The position numbers and the translations under genes are program-made. This document shows, in pieces, positions 58,121 through 64,000 of a stretch of DNA of 64,000 nt. Positions within the stretch are counted from its first letter, which is position 1; each line of letters begins with the position of its first letter. The stretch lies in contig CM073324.1 in NCBI GenBank assembly GCA_037043015.1, positions 28,312,097 to 28,376,096 on the forward strand, read 5' to 3'. The notes under the pieces were generated by a model. That model saw nothing but the letters and a program-made list of their open reading frames with translations. It had not been told where the DNA came from and did no database searches. Source of the stretch: Bryum argenteum (lineage: Eukaryota > Streptophyta > Bryopsida > Bryales > Bryaceae).

Positions 58121-58312
58121 GCCAACGAAGGACGACAGCAAGATGTACATCTAGCCCACCTACACTACGTCTTGATCTCGAGCGTTCATGGCATCCAACA
58201 TGCCACTGTACAGATCACTCCGCATTTACGACTGATTGTCTTGTCGTTGTCCTGCAATTCCGACTGATTGTCGTAATACCGAAGATGATTATGTTTGCAC
58301 CATCTCCAAGCA
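58121..58312 (-). repeat. Duplicate of an internal Helitron segment
   Basis: The sequence corresponds to 56641-56807 in the same orientation (GCCAACGAAGGA, CAAGATGTACATCT, CATCCAACA(G/T)GCCACTGTACAGATC), with an extra block of about 30 bases that duplicates GACTGATTGTC. It lies upstream of the Helitron reading frame, so it is either a second Helitron fragment or an internal rearrangement. Confidence 0.85.
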
Positions 58313-59130
58313 TTGGATTGCGAAGGTGCCAATGGATCGGTGTACAATATTTTGTTATAGAAGTAGATAAAGAGGCTAATATTCCATGACTGCCAATTGT
58401 GATAAAAATGTTTTTTGGCCAAGTGAAAGTTTATATCACTGCAAGGTTAATATTGAAGCCCTTATTGGTAACGAGTGCATGAATATGAATGTCTTTTAAG
58501 AAATTTAGTCAACATTTTTTCTCAAATATGTAATTTGGCACTGTCGAGTCAAAACCTACTACCCCCATTTGGTACATGTATTGATCTATTTGCATCCCTT
58601 GCAAAAAAAAAAAAAAAAAATGCAAGCCAACTTTCAATAAATTTCACATATAAAATCACAGTCTTACAAAGACAATACTATTACTATGCTTTGAACCACA
58701 AAGGGCTAATAAATATCAATAAAAGAATACAAAGAACAAATTCTTAGTTAATACCCAAAGGGGCATGTTCATTCAAAGAAAATCTATGCAAAGTAGGTAT
58801 GTTGAAAATGCAAGTGCACACATGGAAGTGGATAGATCTTTTAAGTCATGACAAAGTCGATGGAGCAGTCGTGGCTGTGTTCGAGGAAGTCAATGATTGT
58901 CGGCTATATATATGATCACATTCATAAGTTAAAATGCATTTGTTGGAAGCAACGGTGCAACATTTTAGATATTATACTGTAGGTCTTTAAGGCGTAATGA
59001 CAAGGCACAAGAGTTGATAAGAAAGAGGACCAACCTGAATGGATTTCTGCATTTGCCTCCACTTGACAAGCTCCGTCACAAAGCCAAGTGTGAGCTCCCA
59101 GTAGATGAACAGATGGCAACAAGGCAGGGA
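58313..59130. other. Spacer
   Basis: AT-rich spacer with a short A run at about 58,602-58,620. No supported gene. Confidence 0.4.
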
Positions 59131-61369
59131 AGGTGTGCAAGAGAGTGATGTTCAGAGGATTTCTATTCTATAATGCAAGAGTCCGAATGGAGGAAGGAAG
59201 TGGAATGGGTCAAGGTCTCCACTCCGCTCGGCTCAAAAAGGTGTCCTCACACCGCAATCAACTCGTCAGGATCCCGGAAAGCGGAACCATGCCAAAAGCA
59301 TCGAGCATGTTCTCATGGGATCAAAAGAGTCCCGTCCTTGCTTTAAAGAACTTGGGGAACGTAAGAGGAGCATGGATAACGGTGAGGACGTGTAAATGTG
59401 GAAACAGGATGGGGAGGAAGGGTGAGCACAGGGCAGGGCAGGTGAGGTAGAGGCAGCGGGCAGGTGAGGTCGGTCGGTGACGGTGGGGGCCGGGAAAACA
59501 CCGGGCCACCTCGGTCGGTAGCAACCGGTGCAGGCCAGTCGAGGAGCGAGTCGCTCGCACCCGCAGTTACGACTTACGAGTTACGACACCACCCCATCCC
59601 ATTCCCATTCCCACAGCTGCGGGTGCTCCGAACATTACGCGACGGGACTTGAATCATACGAGGATCACTACTAGTGCACACGTATTCCCTCGCTCATGAG
59701 TGGTGTCGCCGCGATTTGATCGTGGCCGTGTCTCCGTCTATCCTCCATTGCCCGTCTTCTCCTCTTCATCTTTTACTCTTCATTCTAGTACCCAAAGTAT
59801 ATACACTGCCTGCATCCTGCCTGTGCACGACATCAACACATCAACACAATCATCATTCTCCTCACTTATTCTTTTCATTGACTGTGGACCAGACATCGGG
59901 GACGTTTTTGACCCTCACTGGTGGTTATTTTTCATCAAATTTCTTAGGTTCCGTTGGGCCCCGTTCTGAGAGATTTGCATCTTCCTACCCCACCGCACTC
60001 CACCTTGAACTAAATCTATATACAAACTTATTATCAAATTTTATATCGATACAGATGTCAAAGCTTAGTGGGCTTTTTGGTCAAATGCACGGTTTCAAAA
60101 TGGTGCAACTGTTCCCGGACTTTGCTGTGGCGCTATGGAGCCAAGCATGGGCAAGTTATCATGTCGTATTCTTGTATTGTATATGTACTATACAAGTACA
60201 GTATTGTGCTGTACACGGTACAAAAAACAACGAATCCTTTTATCCCCTCATTGATGGACACTGCTTCCGTAACCCGGTACAATGAACATGGTCATAGTCT
60301 GGGCCACCACCATGCCAATGTTTATCATACAACTCGAGTATCATGGACATCATTTCTTTTCATGTTCTCATGTCTCAAACTGCCACAACAACAATTATCT
60401 CAATTGCTAGCTTTTTTGGAGAGGTCGCACATCAAGTTTTTTGGAAGAGGTCGCACATCAAGCTCTTTTGAAGAAAGAAATTTAAGAATCGCAAATCTCA
60501 CCCACTTTCAATTATATGCTTGAGACTCTTACACCGCACGTAATCATTAAATCAGATGTATTAAAAGTGTTACACACGGAGACAACTTAAATGTGCGGAA
60601 GTGCATTCACATATCTGAAGGAACATGGCAGAGTAGTTTAGTTTATTGCAACTTCACCCTTGCAATAGGAACTACAGTACGATCCTGTTCACAAAAACTC
60701 TGATGGGTGTCACTGGGTTTGTTTACCACAGAAAACCACAAATACAGATTGAAAGTGGATTCAGCTGTGCAGCTGACCGACTGGTGTAACTTTGTGCATT
60801 TACAAAATATTAAAGTCTTCCACACTCCGCGCTGCATCAGAAGATATCGCTGCTTTAATCTTCTTGGGATGACTGTACCCCTGGGACTCAGGTAACAGTT
60901 GTGACCGACACACTCACCGGCCCTCGAAAAACTCAGTCCACTCCCTTCGTTCTGATTGGGTGTGTAATGAGTGCAGTCCGTGTGCGATGAGACAGTCCGT
61001 GTGCGATGAACTCGTGGTAACTTTAGCTTACTCACAATCGCCCTTCGTCACAGGTTGCTCGATAAGGCGCACATTGTGTTGTTGGCGCTCATTGAATGAG
61101 CGAGGTGCTTCTAGCAGGCTCTTTTGAAAAGTCCACTCTAGAGAGACATTCCAGAAAATATCCTGCCCCTTCACTTCCGCTTACCTCACGACAAGCCAAA
61201 TGGAATTCTGATAATGCGCCCATGTATCGGCCATTCCTCCGTTGGTTTGCAATGAGCATTTAAGAATGAAGGTGATCCCGGCGATGAGGTCCTAACAAAG
61301 AGGCCTCTATAAGGACAACCCTTGCCCTCATGGTTTAATTTGGTTTACGGTATGTGTGCCTTGCATATG
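59131..61369. other. Spacer with GC-rich, promoter-like block
   Basis: 59,400-59,660 is GC-rich (GGCAGG, CGGTCGG and CCCATTCCCATTCCCA motifs) and then becomes CT-rich, resembling a promoter or leader. A 203-codon frame at 59674-60285 follows, but its composition (Ser/His/Leu/Cys-rich, no domain) does not persuade me. No downstream exon is recognised. Confidence 0.35.
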
Positions 61370-61373
61370 TTAA

Positions 61374-61736
61374 TCATTAAACGCCCATGGGGTCTGAAAT
61401 GGGCAGCCCAAAATTGAATCACAACGTCTTTTGGACTTGGGCATCATGAATAGTGCACTTTTTGAACTTGGGCATCATGAGTGAACCAATCAATGATGAG
61501 CTTGCAACCTCCTACAAGGTTATGTACAGACCCCAACCTACCTACCACAATGCTTTCAAAGCACAAAATCACTCATACAAATTGTGATTTAATCTGTAAA
61601 ATTTCACTTTTTGAATACACTACAAGAAGGTGACCAGTTTGACATCAAAATATAAGTGAAAAGTTCATTACACTCAGAGCTACAGAGCAGATTTTGTTGG
61701 AAATGAGCCCCTCGGGCTCTCTTGGGCATTTAAGGT
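61374..61736. mobile_element. Small TTAA-flanked, piggyBac-like MITE
   Basis: The element is 363 bp between TTAA at 61370-61373 and 61737-61740. The left end TCATTAAACGCCCATG and the inverse of the right end ACCTTAAATGCCCAAG agree at 12 of 16 positions and share the TTAAACGCCC core with 40313-41284. No coding capacity. Confidence 0.6.
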
Positions 61737-61802
61737 TTAAGAGAAGGGAGCCTTGTAAGTCAGCAAACAAAAATAGTTTCGTGCACCTAGTGCAAGTTAG
61801 TT

Positions 61803-61865
61803 TGTGGTAAGCCCTAAACGGCGTGACAAGTTATTTCGTGGTAAGCCTTCAACGGCGTGACGTGG
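61803..61865 (+). repeat. 35-bp tandem duplication with ACGTGGC end
   Basis: Two imperfect units built on GTGGTAAGCC...AACGGCGTGAC start near 61803 and 61838. The second runs into GTGACGTGGCAA, an ABRE-like core. It lies 1.35 kb upstream of the gene at 63214, so a regulatory role is only a guess. Confidence 0.6.
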
Positions 61866-63080
61866 CAATGTGTAATTCGCCTTCCTTATTTTCCCTATTC
61901 CAAAGGAATACATGATTATCTTTTGAAGTTGTCCTCATATTATAAACGTAAGCAAAAATACACTTTTAACAGGAGGTCTTTTAACAAGAGAGCAAGTTGT
62001 GGAGGGAGGAAATGGGGAACCATTGTGGCCCTTGCCACCGCCTGCTTTCTCCACTCGTCCCATTGCTGAGACCATGTGCCGCACCAGTAAGGAATGCCCT
62101 AAGTGTCTCAAAATTCAAATCAATTATAGGTGCATGATTACTGAAGACCATTGCATGGACTTGAAAGCAAATATTCTACTTATTGGCTCAATTGATGGGC
62201 CTCAACTCTATTCAACCAGATGAGATGTGGCAGTTTGGAGAATTGGTCCCCAAGCAAGAGTGGAAATTTGCAACTCTGTTGGAGCACTTGCATTGGGATT
62301 ACCCCTTCAATTGACCTCTAAAATTCCAAGAAAGCCAAATGACTTTTCTTTAGGGACTTTTATTTACTTTAGAGAGCTTAGATGAAGGGGTCAAACATTA
62401 ATTTTTTTGGGCTATATTTTGGTTTGCATGTCACAGTACGGCTATATTTTGGTTTGGTACAAGGTGTATGTGGTAAAATTCCGAAAGTCTAATTTCAAAT
62501 CCAGATATTATGAATTTAAAATTTTGTGGTTTGATGGTTTGATGATGCAAATTTTAATTTTCTGAGGCCAAATAGGGTCAGACAATTTTTTGATTGATGT
62601 TTTTTTGCAATATGTTCATGACCAAGTACTCATATTTAAGAAGAGACGGTTATTGAGAATCCAAGTTGAAACTTCTGAGGATTTTACAGACGCGAGCATT
62701 AGTATTCAGAAGAGCGTACAGTAGAAATTTTGATGAAAGAGCTTGGAGTTTTGATGGTTCATGTAAAACGTCTACAGTAGGTGCTCGTATGGTACCGGGA
62801 CTCGTTACAATATCGTCACAGTACTTCACTGTGAGTGCTGCGAAACCCCTCCACCGTCACACTATTACTAGTTACAAGGAGTTGGCACCCCCCAGGGTTA
62901 CCGCACTGATATTGTACTGTGGCACCGAGCATCTCCTCGGCGAAGATTCTCCTCCTCGTGGCACCCACCTTGTCGTTCTCGCGCACTTCCGTCTTGCACG
63001 AAGCTGCTTGCGTCCCCCCTTCCCCGCGATCATCAGTGCCTTCCGTGATCAATCGCATCCTTGGCTGCTGCATCTCAGCG
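61866..63080 (+). promoter_or_regulatory. Upstream region of the Gly/Tyr-rich protein gene
   Basis: AT-rich to about 62,800, then GC-richer toward the gene. Frames here (for example 62666-63574, 302 codons) are out of phase with the supported gene and look incidental. No transposon end is seen. Confidence 0.4.
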
Positions 63081-63088
63081 TATATATA
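63081..63088 (+). promoter_or_regulatory. TATA box
   Basis: TATATATA in a GC-richer context, 126 bases before ATG 63214. Transcription would start near 63,115 in the CT-rich leader (CCTCGTTCCTTCATTCCTC). The rest of the leader has CT-rich stretches typical of strongly expressed plant genes. Confidence 0.7.
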
Positions 63089-63213
63089 CTCCCTCGTTCC
63101 TTCATTCCTCACATCCTGCTTTTACATTGCTTCCTACTCCTCCACTACTTACTCACCTCCTTGCATTTTGGCTTGCATTCCCTTCGCTCTCTCCTCACTC
63201 CTTATCCTCCACC

Positions 63214-64000
63214 ATGTCGTACGGAGATGAGTCTGGTTACGGCTCCAAGAAGGCCAACTACGGCGATGACGACAACGAAGGTGGCTACAAGGCTAGCACT
63301 TACGGTGAGACCACCGCTGAGGAGTCGGCTTACTCGCGGAAGAACAATGATGACGAGGACGCCAGCGGCTACGGCCAGAAGAAGTCATCCGGATATGGAG
63401 GCGACGAGGAGGGCAGTGGCTATGGAAAGAAGTCCTCTGGATATGGAGACGATGAGGAAGGTAGTGGTTACGGCCAAAAGAAGTCATCCGGCTATGGATC
63501 CAAGAAGAAGGATTCTGATGGTGATGGTATTCCCGATGAGTTTGAGAAAAGCCAGTACAACAGGGAGGACGTAAGTTTCTTGTCCTGCATGTAGGCAATT
63601 CAGCAATGTCGGTGACGGATCACGTTTATTGTGTTGCAGGAATCTACTTTGTGAATGTGTAGTGCAGTGTCGAATCTGTATTTACTTGAGACGCTGAAGT
63701 GAGTGGCTGGAAATTGGAGTAGGAACACCCGCGATCCAGCGATTTGAGAAAGCTCTGACTGATGAATCGTGCATTTGTAGGTTGAGAATCTGAAGGATCG
63801 CACGGACATTGATGACGAGGAGAAGGAGCATCGGCGTAAGGTGCTGATGGCCGAAGTGGCAGCAGGTGTGGTCGGAGCGGGAGTGTTGGGAGTGGCTGGG
63901 TATGCTGCCTACAAGCACTTCGGCAAGAAGGACGACGACGAGGAGAACACTGGCGAAGAGGGGGAGGAGAGAACTGGTCGTAAGAAAAGAGATGATGACG
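63214..64000 (+). CDS. Gly/Tyr/Lys-rich acidic protein, 3' end beyond window
   Basis: Exon 1 is 63214-63570 (119 codons, ATG in context CACCATGTC). The GTAAGT intron is 63571-63780, ending TTGTAG. Exon 2 is open from 63781 to the window end, phase 0. Residues 1-100 are repeats of SSGYG(G/D)DEEGSGYG(Q)KK type, then KKDSDGDGIPDEFEKSQY, a Ca-binding-like DxDGDGxPDE motif (thrombospondin-3-like or EF-loop-like). After the intron comes a charged helix (DEEKEHRRKVLMAEVAAG) and a short hydrophobic Gly/Ala stretch (GVVGAGVLGVAGYAAYKHFG), followed by an Asp/Glu/Lys-rich tail. The EKEHRRK...AEVAAG segment faintly recalls the C-terminal part of ABA/stress-ripening (ASR) proteins, which I would not press. 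Function is unknown. The TATA promoter and composition suggest an abundant, perhaps stress-related protein. Confidence 0.85.

Noticed and set aside
59674..60285. A 203-codon open frame
   Set aside because: No domain, odd composition rich in Ser, His, Leu and Cys, no splice partners, and no similarity I recognise.
61850..61870. ABRE (GACGTGGC) as a control site for the gene at 63214
   Set aside because: A single core more than 1.3 kb upstream within a tandem duplication is expected by chance too often to call.
62666..63574. A 302-codon open frame overlapping the last gene
   Set aside because: Its second half is a shifted reading of the GYG-repeat exon, giving Arg/Thr/Met-rich nonsense repeats. 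The frame from ATG 63214 has the coherent repeat, a good donor and a matching second exon.

Overview
This window is nuclear DNA of a land plant with swimming sperm, most likely a bryophyte (moss-like). Three things point there. It has a complete gene for an axonemal protein (DRC4/GAS8), which flowering plants lack. It has plant-type housekeeping genes with short GT-AG introns in GC-richer exons, set in very AT-rich spacer. It has a dense, mixed transposon load (piggyBac, CACTA, Helitron, copia, LINE). The species cannot be named from sequence alone.

Layout. 1-1752: AT-rich spacer with an (AT)n tract. 1753-11219 (minus): DRC4/GAS8, 11 exons, about 454 codons, with a 5.7 kb piggyBac element (3923-9623) sitting in a TTAA inside coding exon 6. 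11220-14664: spacer with diverged repeats. 14665-21095: full-length Ty1/copia element on the minus strand with 227-bp LTRs and a GTACG target duplication, coding region decayed, carrying a tRNA-derived (Asn-like) segment. About 21190-24093: 5'-truncated LINE whose long frame is broken only by in-frame stops. 24407-24681: small foldback element. About 25900-29810: decayed locus for an unusual reverse transcriptase (GIPMG / YIDD). 30488-32828: non-autonomous CACTA element inserted in another repeat, AAA target duplication on both sides. 35209-38167 (plus): AP-3 complex delta subunit, 2 coding exons. 39.3-41.5 kb: piggyBac-like non-autonomous repeats. 42645-48994 (plus): SMUBP2/IGHMBP2-type superfamily 1 helicase, 11 exons, 994 codons, probably organellar. 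49.6-50.8 kb: repeats. 52905-about 58046 (minus): decayed Helitron (HUH Rep plus Pif1-like helicase) with a hAT-like MITE inside. 61374-61736: small TTAA-flanked element. 63214-end (plus): 5' part of a Gly/Tyr/Lys-rich acidic protein gene with a clear TATA box.

The host genes are unrelated single housekeeping or structural genes (cilium, vesicle traffic, organelle nucleic-acid maintenance, probable stress or structural protein), not a pathway cluster. The most notable event is the piggyBac insertion in DRC4. If the element and one TTAA are removed, every splice junction and the whole frame of DRC4 are intact, so the insertion looks recent and should truncate a protein needed for flagellar motility. 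Small TTAA-flanked repeats elsewhere in the window carry related termini. The second notable item is the reverse-transcriptase locus at 26-30 kb, which is not a standard LTR or LINE polymerase.
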